The notes under the pieces: model-generated
The model's database searches: none
Seen by the model: the letters and a program-made list of their open reading frames with translations, nothing else
What the model was told of the DNA's origin: nothing
Position numbers and translations under genes: made by a program
Shown here: piece after piece, positions 35,988 through 45,186 of the stretch
Layout of the letters: every line of letters starts with the position of its first letter
Position numbering within the stretch: position 1 is the first letter of the stretch
Assembly (NCBI GenBank): GCA_964432205.1
Contig: CAYSMK010000021.1
Span: 1 to 64,000 of the forward strand
Direction: 5' to 3'
DNA length: 64,000 nt
Source of the DNA: Geomobilibacter sp964432205
Lineage (GTDB): Bacteria > Desulfobacterota > Desulfuromonadia > Geobacterales > DSM-12255

Positions 35988-36911
35988 TTACTGCTGGAAC
36001 ATGGACACGACCCGGTTCCTTCCCCCTTGTTTGGCTCGATAGAGGGCGGCATCTGCTTCACGGATCAGGTCTTCTATGGAGGACATGCTGGGAGACGGGT
36101 ACGTGGCAACTCCCATGCTGATGGTCAGTCGCAGGTTCTTCAGATCGCCGCTGAAGGTCTGCCGTTCAACCTTGATCCGCAGCCGCTCAGCCACCATGAT
36201 CGCTTCTTCGTGAGAGGTCTCGGGCAGGACCAGAACGAATTCTTCGCCGCCATAGCGGACGGCTACGTCGTAGCTGCGCAGATCCTCCTTGGCCAGATGA
36301 GCAATGCTCGATAGGACGCAGTCGCCGTCCTGGTGCCCGTAGTGGTCGTTGACGCGCTTGAAGTGGTCGATATCCATGAGCACCATGGATATGGGGGATG
36401 ATTTGCGCTGGGAACGCTGGATTTCCCGCTCCAGAACCTCCATCATGTAACGGCGGTTATAGAGCTGGGTCAGGTGGTCGGTGTTGGATAGTCGTTTCAG
36501 GAGGTCGTTGGACTTTTTCAGCTCGTCCTGCAGCATCTTGATCTTCAACTGGACCTTGACCCGGGCCATCAACTCCCCCGGGTCGAATGGCTTGGTCACG
36601 TAGTCGCATGCTCCCTGCTCAAGCCCGCGAATCTTCAATTCACGGTCCTCTCGGCCGGTCAGCATGATGATCGGGATGTCCCGCAACTCCTCGCGGGTCT
36701 TGACCATGGCGAGAAACTTGAAACCGTCCATCCTGGGCATCTCGAGGTCGCAGAGAACCAGATCGACCTGGGTGCCGAGGAGCGTTTTGAAGGCCTCGAT
36801 ACCGTCGCCGGCCTCCAGGTAACGGTCAAACACACCGAAACGCATCAGGGTCTGGATGATCTGCTCCCGGATGGTATCTGAGTCGTCGATGATCAGGATA
36901 CTGGTAGCCAT
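35988..36911 (-). CDS. response regulator with GGDEF diguanylate cyclase domain
   Basis: A 307-residue PleD-like two-domain protein. The receiver domain (about 1-120) has the acidic pair D9-D10, phosphoacceptor D55 in LVLCDLEMP and the KPF lysine. The GGDEF domain (about 140-305) has the active-site GGEEF, the DIDHFKRVND metal site, and an RSYD motif five residues upstream that fits the inhibitory c-di-GMP I-site. It should make c-di-GMP when phosphorylated. No histidine kinase gene is adjacent. The ribosome site is weak and the gene stands alone. Confidence 0.93.
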   Translation of the reverse strand: MATSILIIDDSDTIREQIIQTLMRFGVFDRYLEAGDGIEAFKTLLGTQVDLVLCDLEMPRMDGFKFLAMVKTREELRDIPIIMLTGREDRELKIRGLEQGACDYVTKPFDPGELMARVKVQLKIKMLQDELKKSNDLLKRLSNTDHLTQLYNRRYMMEVLEREIQRSQRKSSPISMVLMDIDHFKRVNDHYGHQDGDCVLSSIAHLAKEDLRSYDVAVRYGGEEFVLVLPETSHEEAIMVAERLRIKVERQTFSGDLKNLRLTISMGVATYPSPSMSSIEDLIREADAALYRAKQGGRNRVVSMFQQ

Positions 36912-36984
36912 AGTCTCTGGTCGTGTCCGGATTGGTCGCTACACAATGGAACGAGTTTAACCGTAATCGTTGCGATTGCAACCC

Positions 36985-37027
36985 GCATAACCCCTTTCCG
37001 CCTCCACGAGGGGGGAAGGGGTTATGC
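36985..37027. terminator. inverted repeat at the 3' end of purA
   Basis: GCATAACCCCTT near 36985 pairs with AAGGGGTTATGC ending at 37027 around a GC-rich loop, just after the purA stop. No T run follows on the minus strand, so it may be a processing or Rho-dependent end rather than a classical terminator. Confidence 0.5.
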
Positions 37028-37035
37028 GCTCTTAT

Positions 37036-38328
37036 TCAGGCGAAGGGGTTCTTCAGGCTGATGGTCTGGTCACGACGCGGACCGACGGAGACCAGGACAA
37101 TGGGGCAGCCAACCAGCTGCTCCAGGCGACGAACATAGCTCTGGGCCTTTTCGGGAAGCTGATCGAAGCTGCGGGCAGCGCTGATATCCGTCATCCAGCC
37201 GGGAACGTCCTCGTAGACCGGTTGGCACTGGGCAAACGCCTCCAGGTTGGTCGGCAGTTCTTCCAGCACCTTGTCCTGACAGGTGTAACCGGTACAGATT
37301 TTAATCGTTTCGAAGTTGTCGAGCACATCCAGTTTGGTCAGGGCAATGCCGGTGAGGCCGTTAACCCGGACCGCGTATCGGAGCACCATGGCATCGAACC
37401 AGCCGCAACGGCGCGGGCGACCGGTTGTGGCGCCGAACTCCTGGCCGTTTTGGCGCAGTTTCTCACCGGTTTCCTCGGTCAGTTCGGTCGGGAACGGTCC
37501 GCTCCCCACCCGGGTGACGTATGCCTTGGAAATGCCGATGATTTCATGGATAGACCGCGGACCAACGCCGGTACCGGTACAGGCACCACCGGCGCAGGTC
37601 GAGGATGAGGTGACGAATGGGTAGGTCCCCAGGTCGACGTCCAGCAGGGTTCCCTGCGCCCCTTCGAAGAGGAGCTTCTTGCCCGCGGCAATGTCCTTGT
37701 GCAGTACCAGCGCCGTGTCGGCCATGTAAATGCGGAGTTTGTCGGCATAGCCGCAATACTCCTGGTAAATCTCCTTGAAGGTGAACGGTTTTTCGTTCAG
37801 CAGATTCTGGAGCAGGAAGTTCTTTTCCTCAAGGGTTTCCTTCAGCTTGCGGGCAAAGATATCACGATCCACCAGGTCTCCGAGCCGGATGCCGCGGCGG
37901 CCGATCTTGTCCTCGTATGCCGGACCGATCCCCCGGCCGGTGGTGCCGATCTTGCCGGCGCCGCTCTTGGCCTCGCGGGCAATGTCGATCCGCTTGTGAT
38001 ACGGCATGATGACGTGGAGGTTCTCCGACAGCAGGAGGACGCTGTCGTCCTGGAACTTGCCGCTGCTCTTCAGGTTGGTGATCTCCCGGATGAACACCTC
38101 CGGGTCGAGCACAACCCCGTTGCCGATGATGCAGCGCTTCCCGGCATGAAGGATACCGGAAGGAATCAGGTGCAGGACGATTTTTTCGTCTCCGACGACC
38201 AGGGTGTGACCGGCATTGTTGCCACCCTGGTAGCGGACCACGTCGTCCGCATACTCGGTATAAATGTCAACGACCTTTCCTTTTCCTTCGTCGCCCCACT
38301 GGGCTCCCACTACCACTACGTTGGCCAT
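37036..38328 (-). CDS. purA: adenylosuccinate synthetase
   Basis: A 430-residue PurA, which joins IMP and aspartate using GTP in AMP synthesis. The N-terminal GTP loop GDEGKGK is at 12-18 with the catalytic Asp13, followed by QGGNNAGHTLV with the catalytic histidine. The IMP-binding GTTGRGIGPAYEDK and the guanine-binding TKLDVLD near the C-terminus are intact. The ATG at 38328 follows AAGGAGA; an upstream in-frame extension is inside hisZ. It lies 13 bases after the hisZ stop and is almost certainly cotranscribed with it. Confidence 0.96.
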   Translation of the reverse strand: MANVVVVGAQWGDEGKGKVVDIYTEYADDVVRYQGGNNAGHTLVVGDEKIVLHLIPSGILHAGKRCIIGNGVVLDPEVFIREITNLKSSGKFQDDSVLLLSENLHVIMPYHKRIDIAREAKSGAGKIGTTGRGIGPAYEDKIGRRGIRLGDLVDRDIFARKLKETLEEKNFLLQNLLNEKPFTFKEIYQEYCGYADKLRIYMADTALVLHKDIAAGKKLLFEGAQGTLLDVDLGTYPFVTSSSTCAGGACTGTGVGPRSIHEIIGISKAYVTRVGSGPFPTELTEETGEKLRQNGQEFGATTGRPRRCGWFDAMVLRYAVRVNGLTGIALTKLDVLDNFETIKICTGYTCQDKVLEELPTNLEAFAQCQPVYEDVPGWMTDISAARSFDQLPEKAQSYVRRLEQLVGCPIVLVSVGPRRDQTISLKNPFA

Positions 38329-38341
38329 GACCGTCTCCTTG

Positions 38342-39649
38342 CTATGGATCAAACCTGATGACCGGCATATCCTGCCGGAACAGGTCATCCTTCTTGATAT
38401 TGGTTGTTGCTCCGTCGCTTACCCGCAGCAGATGCACTTCGTCAGAGGAACAGTACTCACCGCCAACTACCAGTACCCGTTTGATGTTCATCCGCCGGGC
38501 ATAGGCAACGGAGTTGGTGAGGTCGCGCCGGATGATGTCCCTGGCCACAGAATAGCCGCGCCGGCGAAGCGCTTGGGCGATACGGAGGGCATCCCTGCGG
38601 TCCTCCCGGAGGTTGAAGATGAGAAAGTCGCGGGTGGCACGTGCCTCCACATCGGGGCGTTTTTCCAGGGCGTGGAGCAGCGGCAGGATATTGAAGGCGA
38701 AACCGGTTGCCGGAGCGGCATGACCGTATTTGGCGGTCAGATCGTCGTAACGCCCGCCGCTGCAGACCGGTTCCCCGACGCCCGCCACGAACCCCTCGAA
38801 CGTTATCCCGGTGTGGTAGCCGAGCCCCCGGATTTCACCAAGGTCGATGGTGAGGTAGTCGGCCACGCCGTAGATCTCCAGGATCTCCAGCACCTGACGC
38901 AGGTTCTCCAGTGCCCGGCGTGAACGCTCGTTGCTGGTCACCCGATTTGCTTCGGCAAGTATTTCTCGCCCGCCGAACAGCCTGGGGAGGGCGCTGATTT
39001 CCTCTGTTACCGACTCGGGGAGTTTCTCCCGTTCCAGAAATGCGCGTACCGCTGAAGCATCCTTCTTGGCGATAGCCTCCTGGAGCTCATTTCTCGCCTC
39101 ACCGGTCAGCCCGGCAGCAGCCATGATGCCGCGGAAGTACTCGACCTGCCCCAGATCGACCTTGAAGTCGGTGAAGCCCAGTTCACGAAGGACCTCCACT
39201 GCCATGGCCACCATCTCGGCATCTGCCTCAGGCGAGTCGAGACCGATCAGTTCGACGCCGGCCTGGTATATTTCACGGCTCCGTCCGGACTGGATCTCGG
39301 TATGTCTGAGTACCCGGCCGTTGTAATAAAGGCGGTGGGGGAGGGGGAGGCTGCGTAGTCGCATTGCCACGATACGTGCGACCTGGGGGGTGATGTCGGA
39401 CGGTATGGCGAGCAGTCGGCCGGTCTGGCGGTCGTCAAAGCGGAAGGTCTTTTCCCGGAGTTCATCGTCAAGTCCGATGGAAAGTACATCCTGGAATTCA
39501 AGCAGCGGGGTGATGATCCGCCGGAATCCCCACAGTTCGAAGACCGAGCAGATCTTCCCTTCGATATAGCCGATCTTGTCGGCTTGCTCAGGGAGAAAGT
39601 CGGTGACCCCTTTGGGAAGGGTTGCATCTGTGCCTGTTGCTGTGGTCAA
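38342..39649 (-). CDS. hisZ: ATP phosphoribosyltransferase regulatory subunit
   Basis: About 435 residues, a catalytically inactive histidyl-tRNA synthetase paralogue that partners the short HisG in histidine synthesis. The class II fold is visible (GVTDFLPEQADKI, RPETALTT-type start, FRFDDRQTGRLLAIPSDITPQVARI, and CSGGRYDDLTAKYG for motif 3). I chose a TTG at 39649 (TTG-ACC-ACA) because GGAG lies six bases upstream; an ATG at 39715 would add 22 residues with no ribosome site. The purA gene follows, linking histidine and purine synthesis, which share the AICAR branch. Confidence 0.88.
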   Translation of the reverse strand: MTTATGTDATLPKGVTDFLPEQADKIGYIEGKICSVFELWGFRRIITPLLEFQDVLSIGLDDELREKTFRFDDRQTGRLLAIPSDITPQVARIVAMRLRSLPLPHRLYYNGRVLRHTEIQSGRSREIYQAGVELIGLDSPEADAEMVAMAVEVLRELGFTDFKVDLGQVEYFRGIMAAAGLTGEARNELQEAIAKKDASAVRAFLEREKLPESVTEEISALPRLFGGREILAEANRVTSNERSRRALENLRQVLEILEIYGVADYLTIDLGEIRGLGYHTGITFEGFVAGVGEPVCSGGRYDDLTAKYGHAAPATGFAFNILPLLHALEKRPDVEARATRDFLIFNLREDRRDALRIAQALRRRGYSVARDIIRRDLTNSVAYARRMNIKRVLVVGGEYCSSDEVHLLRVSDGATTNIKKDDLFRQDMPVIRFDP

Positions 39650-39731
39650 AGCTGTCTCCGGGCGGATACCGCTGCCTGTCAGAGCGACGTAAAGCGCCGG
39701 AAATCCTAACAACATACCCTTCTCATGTCAA

Positions 39732-39765
39732 TGAAAAAGGGTGGCCTGGCGGCCACCCTTTTTCA
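39732..39765 (-). terminator. strong bidirectional terminator hairpin
   Basis: A perfect 15-bp stem TGAAAAAGGGTGGCC/GGCCACCCTTTTTCA with a four-base loop. With A and T runs on both sides, it can end minus-strand transcription from the VCBS-type gene. Confidence 0.85.
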
Positions 39766-39866
39766 GTTCAAGGTTCAACGTTCAATGTTCAAGGTTTTGT
39801 AACTATTCAAGCTTTCGGTCCAAGGTTCAGGTTTTCAACTTTAACTTTGAACCTAGAACGTTGAAC
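39766..39866. repeat. GTTCAAG heptad hairpin repeat
   Basis: The left arm reads GTTCAAG GTTCAAC GTTCAAT GTTCAAG (39766-39793), four clean heptads. The right arm (39834-39866) holds the complementary TTGAACC-type units. It lies between the VCBS-type gene end and the terminator. Confidence 0.75.
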
Positions 39867-39871
39867 AGAAG

Positions 39872-41419
39872 TTATTCCACCTTTTTGATCGAAATGGCGC
39901 TCGCGCCTTTTTCGATCATGCCCGGTTTCTTGACTACTTCCAGCAGTACCAGCTCTTTTCGTGCTTCGTCGTAGGCATAGTCGGCCAGGTAGTTCTGGCT
40001 CGGTTTGGTGTGCCAGCGTTCTTCCATGGCGGCGCCGTTCCAGGCAAAGCTGTACACGGAGTTCTTGGAGAAGGAGCGGCTGTTACCGATGACCCAGAAA
40101 CCTTCATTCCTGGGGACGAGAATGTTGCCTTCCTTTGTCGTCAGTATCCTCTGTTCAAGAAAGACCTTTCTGAGCAGTTCCCCGGTTACACGGACGTTCT
40201 GCTGGTCGTCGCGGGAGAAATAGGTTTCCGAGCCCCCCAGCCGATCGTTGCTGCGCCAGAGCTCCTCACCGTTAGCCGCATAGACGATCAGATAGCCATC
40301 CGAGCTGATGGCCAGGGTGCGGACGGTCCCGCCCTTTTCCTTTATCCGGGTGAAATTGAAAATGGTCGCAAATTTCGGCAGTTTCACCGGATTCTTCAGT
40401 TCGTACCCGGCCCCGGTCTTCACCACTTCGGCGACGTCGTTGAAAAAATCCGTGTCCCTTCCCATCTGCTGGCCGTAGAGTCGCGGTGTGCCATCCGGTC
40501 CGGGCAGGGCACGGAAGAAGTACGGCAGGTTGCGGGCAAGCTGCCTGAATGCGCCATGCTCCACGATCCAGGCCTGGGAGGCCAGTTCGTCGCCGCGCAT
40601 CATGGTGACATAGAGCTCCACGCTGCCATCTCCGTCCAGATCGGCCGTATCTATGCCGATTATCTTTTCATTTGACCGGAATCCCTTTTCGGCAGCGATC
40701 AGGGTGAGCCTCTCACCCTGACGATAGAGCCTGATCTCCTGCCCCAGGGCAAGGAACAGTTCCCGCTCTCCGGAGGGGAGTGATCTCCCGATCGCCAGGC
40801 CGACCATGGCCCCGTCCAGTCGCTGGCCGATCATGCCGCTTTCCCCGGCCTTGGCGACGTTCTGCGGACGGATGATGTCGCCCGCCGGTTGCGGCATGAC
40901 CTGCGGGACTATCAGGGCCGGAGTGGCGACAACCTGGGCACTGCTGGCCGGGACCGGTGTGGGCTGCTGCATCTGGGGTGCAACAGATGATGCTGAGGTT
41001 GGAGGCTGCCTGTCCCTAAGCGGCGTAACTACCTTGGCCAACTCCGCGTTCAGCTTCTGGGCCAGTCTGGTCACAGCCGGGATGATATCGTCTGACGAGT
41101 CTCCCTGCTCAAAGGCGCGGACGATGACCTTGCCGGTGTTGTCTTTCACCTGCGCATCGAGGCTGAATATCTTGCCAAAGGTGATATAGGCGCCAGTGAT
41201 GGTCAGGCCGGCAGCGGTTGGTGACTCTACGATGGCCGTGTATTCTGACGAAAGACGGGAGGCCAGCAGGCCCGGCAGGTTCACTTTCAATTCGTCCCGA
41301 TTGGCGGAGCCGGTGATTTTGAATTCTGGGACATAGACATTCAGTGGGGCTGCGAGGGCCGGTTTGACAATCGTCAGAGCAATAGCCAAGGCCAGGAATA
41401 ACTGCATCAATCGTTTCAA
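39872..41419 (-). CDS. secreted VCBS/FG-GAP-like protein
   Basis: A 515-residue exported protein. A signal peptide (about residues 1-23, ending ALAAP) is followed by an N-terminal domain of about 110 residues with the pattern of FlgO/lipoprotein-type nucleotide-like folds (VYVPEFKITG..NRDELKVNLPGLLASRL), then a Pro/Gln/Ala-rich linker, then a beta-propeller-like region with the calcium-binding DTADLDGDGSVELYV. A TTG start at 41419 is supported by GGGAGG eight bases upstream; the next ATG is four codons in. The function is unknown; it may act in the periplasm or at the outer membrane, near several porin genes. Confidence 0.7.
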   Translation of the reverse strand: MKRLMQLFLALAIALTIVKPALAAPLNVYVPEFKITGSANRDELKVNLPGLLASRLSSEYTAIVESPTAAGLTITGAYITFGKIFSLDAQVKDNTGKVIVRAFEQGDSSDDIIPAVTRLAQKLNAELAKVVTPLRDRQPPTSASSVAPQMQQPTPVPASSAQVVATPALIVPQVMPQPAGDIIRPQNVAKAGESGMIGQRLDGAMVGLAIGRSLPSGERELFLALGQEIRLYRQGERLTLIAAEKGFRSNEKIIGIDTADLDGDGSVELYVTMMRGDELASQAWIVEHGAFRQLARNLPYFFRALPGPDGTPRLYGQQMGRDTDFFNDVAEVVKTGAGYELKNPVKLPKFATIFNFTRIKEKGGTVRTLAISSDGYLIVYAANGEELWRSNDRLGGSETYFSRDDQQNVRVTGELLRKVFLEQRILTTKEGNILVPRNEGFWVIGNSRSFSKNSVYSFAWNGAAMEERWHTKPSQNYLADYAYDEARKELVLLEVVKKPGMIEKGASAISIKKVE

Positions 41420-41482
41420 CTGAGTACCTCCCGGGTAGTGTTTCGCACAAACTACTCGATTTTTTGGTAAGACACAAATAGA

Positions 41483-41508
41483 AAGAGCGGGCCAGATGGC
41501 CCGCTCTT
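41483..41508 (-). terminator. terminator after the small secreted protein gene
   Basis: AAGAGCGGGCC and GGCCCGCTCTT pair around a four-base loop; on the minus strand the stem is followed by a T-rich stretch. Confidence 0.75.
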
Positions 41509-41551
41509 CATCACAGTTAATGCGTGATTACTGTGTCAATGTCAGAGGCTG

Positions 41552-41830
41552 TCAATTTCCCTTCTTGTTCAGCATTACGTCAAGAAGATCATTTGCTTCT
41601 TGCAACTTATCCTGCAGCTTCTTGATCTCGTCCGCGGTATAGACTTTGGCACCCTTCTTTATTTCGGCATTCAGTTTCTTGATCTTGGTCTGGATGCTGT
41701 TGACCTCGGTGGCGCAGTTCTTGGAGGCCAGCAGGCATTGGTCCTTCTCTTCCTTGGTCATCTGGGCAAAGGCCGGCATTGTTGCCGAAAAGGTTAAGGC
41801 AGCCAGAATCATAACGGCTGTTTTTTTCAT
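41552..41830 (-). CDS. small secreted coiled-coil protein
   Basis: A 92-residue protein with a clear signal peptide (MKKTAVMILAALTFSATMPAFA). The mature part of about 70 residues has two cysteines ten positions apart near its start and a charged helical heptad-like region (IQTKIKKLNAEIKKG...ADEIKKLQDKLQEANDLLDVML). AGGAGGT precedes the ATG. It is probably periplasmic. I recognise no family. It may be transcribed alone, since a terminator separates it from the VCBS-type gene. Confidence 0.65.
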   Translation of the reverse strand: MKKTAVMILAALTFSATMPAFAQMTKEEKDQCLLASKNCATEVNSIQTKIKKLNAEIKKGAKVYTADEIKKLQDKLQEANDLLDVMLNKKGN

Positions 41831-41899
41831 TAGTATGACCTCCTGTGGAGTGTTTTGATATGAGCCGGAGGACTGACCTCCGGCAGTGTCATGTCTGGA

Positions 41900-43286
41900 T
41901 TAGAAGGTATAGGTCAGGTTGATTCTCGCCGTGTAGGGGTTTACAGGATCCACTTTTCCGGTCCCCACGGTGACGGTATCCTTGTAGTAGGGGCCGAGAA
42001 CGAGGTAGGCGCCCTGCAGGCTCGCGGTCAGGTTGTCGTACAGCTTATAGCCGACCTCGGCGTTGATCTCGGTACCCAGGTAGTGGCTGCCGTTGCCCTT
42101 GGAGTTCTGATTGTTTTCAGCCGTCAGGCCGGCACCAATATTGGCAGTGGCAAATATTTTCGGTGTAATTGTCGCATCGTAACCGGCGGTGATGATTGCG
42201 GCACCCTGCGCGTTGTTGTTGGTGGTATAGATGATGTTCGTGTCCGACGTCGTTCCACCGGTCGCAGGGTTACGGTTAAGAAGCATCATCCCTGACTCGG
42301 TGTAGCTGTTGGCAGCAGATTGCGGTAAAGCGACACCCTGCTGAGTCTGGGAGACACTCTGCCAGGAATGGTCGACGCCATCGTTCTTGTCCTGGTCGCC
42401 TGAGGTATAGAGGAAGGCGGCTTTGGCCGTGCCCGGACCGGCCTGAATCTTGCTCGCCAGGTTTACGGACCAGGCATTGATGGTGGTCCCTTTGCTCGCA
42501 GTCAGGCCGCTTGTGTTCTGCTTGCTGAAGCCGGCCTGATATGCGGCAAAGCCGCTCACGGTTGCCGGGCCGAGCTTGGCCTCTGCATTGACGCCGAAGG
42601 TGTGGAAGGTCTGCGGCTGGTTTGTACGGTAGTCGGAAAGGAGGTAATATCCGCCTCCCACAGACAGGTCGTTGCTTACGCGGTACTTCCCTTCCAGAAG
42701 GGCAATATCCAGGTTGTCAGTGCCCCGCGGAGCAACGACAACGCCAGTGTTGGACGTTGATTCATACGCCCTGAAATAGGCGATGCCGGTGGTGGCTTTG
42801 CCGTAATTGGCGGTGGCATAGAGACCGGCGATGTCGGCGTCCAGGAAGATCCCCTTAAAGACGTCCTTGTAGGGCTGGATACCGGCTTTAACCTTGACCG
42901 GGGTGGAGGGGATGTTGAAGTCGAGGTAGACCCACTTGGTCTCAAGGTTTACGGAGTCGGACTCGAGGGCGCCGCCAAAACCTCTGGCTCCCACAGATTG
43001 TGCCCGATCACCGAATACGGAGTCGATTTCGAAGCCGGTTACCAGCTTCAGGTCGTCGTTGGCCTTGGCGCTATAGAATATGCGGGCTCGCTGATCAAAG
43101 TAGTTGGCTGCCGTGGCGCTGGCCTTGTTGGCGTTAAGCTGGGCAGCGCCACGACTCTCGTAGTTGGAGAGAAAATACTTCAACTTAGTACAAGCCATGG
43201 AACTCGTTCTCCAGCGCAAAGGCCGGAACGGCAGCGGCAGCGCTCAGGGCGGCTGCTGCAGAAACAACGAAAAGCTTTTTCTTCAT
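41900..43286 (-). pseudogene. porin gene with an N-terminal frameshift
   Basis: The body (41900 to about 43184) is a beta-barrel porin ending in the outer-membrane signature INLTYTF, with FDQRARIFYSAKANDDLKLVTGFEIDSVFG near its start. The matching signal peptide is in another frame: an ATG at 43286 after GGAGG gives MKKKLFVVSAAAALSAAAAVPAFALENEFHGLY and then TAA at 43187. Removing one base in the TACTAAG context joins HGLY directly to KLKYFLSNYES, the usual order in Geobacter porins. So either one base is inserted here or the sequence has an error. An ATG at 43219 would start the body without a signal peptide. Confidence 0.75.
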
Positions 43287-43326
43287 TGCGTTGCCTCCTT
43301 TTTATGGTGGATTCATTTGTGTCCGG

Positions 43327-43620
43327 TTAGGTCTTTGCAGCGGCGAAACGTCCGAAACGCCGCCTGTGCTTCTTTGATGTTGTCTGCTGATTCAACAGGA
43401 CAGCCTCGTTTTCGATTGCGAAGCGCAGCTCTCTGACTCGCTTAATGCTGACCGTTTCGCCATGCTCTTCATGGCAGTGCATCGCAAGCAACAGGTAGGT
43501 AATCAACCCGGCCATGAGTTGCACCATGAGCCCGTATTTGGTCCGGGCGATCAGGTGGTACACCTTGGCGTAACTATCGGTCTGGTCACTCGTTAAGCTG
43601 CTTCCCCCCTCCGCTGGCTG
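43327..43620 (-). pseudogene. C-terminal fragment of an IS4-type transposase
   Basis: The frame ends with KYGLMVQLMAGLITYLLLAMHCHEEHGETVSIKRVRELRFAIENEA, resembling the C-terminal helical region of some IS4-family transposases. No DDE residues or N-terminal part can be seen, so it is a remnant. It lies directly upstream of the frameshifted porin and may have brought or removed promoter sequence. Confidence 0.55.
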
Positions 43621-43789
43621 CAACATCCCTGGGGCGAATAAGGCAAGCTCGTTAGCATTTTCCGGCGTGGTGTGCAGGCCAAGCCGATTGAAGGTGCGAC
43701 GCGAAGGGAAAAACGAATGGCCTGCGAAGGCAGGCTATTCGATAAGAAGATATAGGCATTATGTCCCCGAATTCGCACTCGTATTTATG

Positions 43790-43835
43790 AAGAAGCAAAA
43801 AATGGCGCCCCTGCCGAGGGAGTAGCAAGGGCGCC
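43790..43835 (-). terminator. terminator after the OprP-type porin gene
   Basis: GGCGCCC (43804-43810) pairs with GGGCGCC (43829-43835); on the minus strand a run of six T follows. Confidence 0.75.
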
Positions 43836-43856
43836 GATAAAAGTAGTATGGTGCAA

Positions 43857-45077
43857 TCAGAAAATAATCTGGGCCTGCATACGGTACTGCATGTCGTCTG
43901 AACGGGCTGGCTGCTTGTGGATGTTGGTCACGTCGGCCTGGAGTTTCAGGTTGTGCTTACTGAAATAATAGGATATGGCCCCTTGGGTTTCGGTCTGAAG
44001 GTCCAGCGACCTGTCGCGGTTCGGATCGACATAAGAGTAACGGGCGGCAACCTCCAGATGCTTCGGGATTATAAAGTAGCCTGCCTGGGCGTATGCGCCG
44101 TGGGCTCGGAGCTTATTGCCGGAATCCTGCCCGTCAGCCTGACCTACGAAATACTCGCCCTGGGCGGAAAAGCCCATCCACTTGAAGGCGGCGTCAATGC
44201 CGAAGGTGTCAATATCGACCTTCTCCGAGGCGCCGAACGTGGAAGCTCCCTTTCCGAGCCAGCCGTTGGAGCCGGCAAAGGTCAGATTATTGCTTTCAAA
44301 GGCAGTAGCACCGGTCTTTTTCAGGGTGTCCGTGAAGTAATTGGCTCCGATCGAAACGAGCGGCTTCTCGCTGTGCTCCAGGTCCGCCTCGGAATAGGGC
44401 ATGTCGCCTAAGGGATTGAAGGCAACCCTGGCGGCAAGGGCATTATCGTTCGTGCTGCGCAGGGTGTTTTGCCCAACACCACCGTAAATCCCCACGTTGT
44501 AGTTCACCAGACCTTTGGCGACTTTGCCGTGCAGCATAAGGCCCGTGTCGCGTCCCACCTTGAAGGTGTCGGTTGCGTTGGCGCGATCCACAAACTGCTG
44601 AGCCCCGGAGGAGGTGATCTCCTGGCGGGCGAACTGGACCTTCTCCTGGCCGAACAGAAGCTGGGTCTCGTCCATAAACCTGTAATTCAGCCAGGCGTCT
44701 TCCAAGAGCTTGGAAGAATCAGCGAAATTCGCTTGGAATTTGTATGTCAGGTCCTTCGTATAGGCATGGCCGCTCATGAAGAGCTTCATCCGGCGGACCC
44801 TGAATTCGGAGATATTCTGGCCGGAGTCTTTGTCGGTAAAAGTATACCGGCTCTGGAGGCGAGCCCCCAGGGAAAGCTGGAATTTTTCATCCGGTGCGGT
44901 AAAGGTAAATCCTTTGCCGAGCTTGTAATCCAGTGGTCTGCTCTTCGTCACCGCCTTGTAATCCTCCTCGGTGATAACCCCCTTCTCCTTCAGGACATCC
45001 TCAAGGGTTTTCGCAAATGCATTGTGGCCCGCAAGTACGGCGGCCAGAGTTACTGCTGCTGCCAATTTCTTTTTCAC
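43857..45077 (-). CDS. OprP/OprO-type outer-membrane porin
   Basis: A 406-residue porin of the phosphate-selective OprP/OprO group. After a signal peptide (VKKKLAAAVTLAAVLAGHNAFA) come a short helical segment (LEDVLKEKGVITEEDYKAV) and the barrel with FQLSLGARLQSRYTF, SEFRVRRMKLFMSGHAYTKDLTYKFQANFAD and GQEKVQFARQEITSSG, all typical. It ends in IIF, a normal barrel end. The GTG at 45077 is fixed by GAGGAGG; upstream in-frame codons read through untranslated DNA. Its upstream region abuts a truncated IS1595 element. Ion preference cannot be told from sequence. Confidence 0.88.
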   Translation of the reverse strand: MKKKLAAAVTLAAVLAGHNAFAKTLEDVLKEKGVITEEDYKAVTKSRPLDYKLGKGFTFTAPDEKFQLSLGARLQSRYTFTDKDSGQNISEFRVRRMKLFMSGHAYTKDLTYKFQANFADSSKLLEDAWLNYRFMDETQLLFGQEKVQFARQEITSSGAQQFVDRANATDTFKVGRDTGLMLHGKVAKGLVNYNVGIYGGVGQNTLRSTNDNALAARVAFNPLGDMPYSEADLEHSEKPLVSIGANYFTDTLKKTGATAFESNNLTFAGSNGWLGKGASTFGASEKVDIDTFGIDAAFKWMGFSAQGEYFVGQADGQDSGNKLRAHGAYAQAGYFIIPKHLEVAARYSYVDPNRDRSLDLQTETQGAISYYFSKHNLKLQADVTNIHKQPARSDDMQYRMQAQIIF

Positions 45078-45186
45078 TTTCTCCTCCTCATTTTGGCAAT
45101 TATTTCGGCCTCCAGAGATGACCATTTGTAGAAGTGGACAACTCGCGGAGCCCGCCGCCATAGTATTGTAAAATGCATATTTTAGC

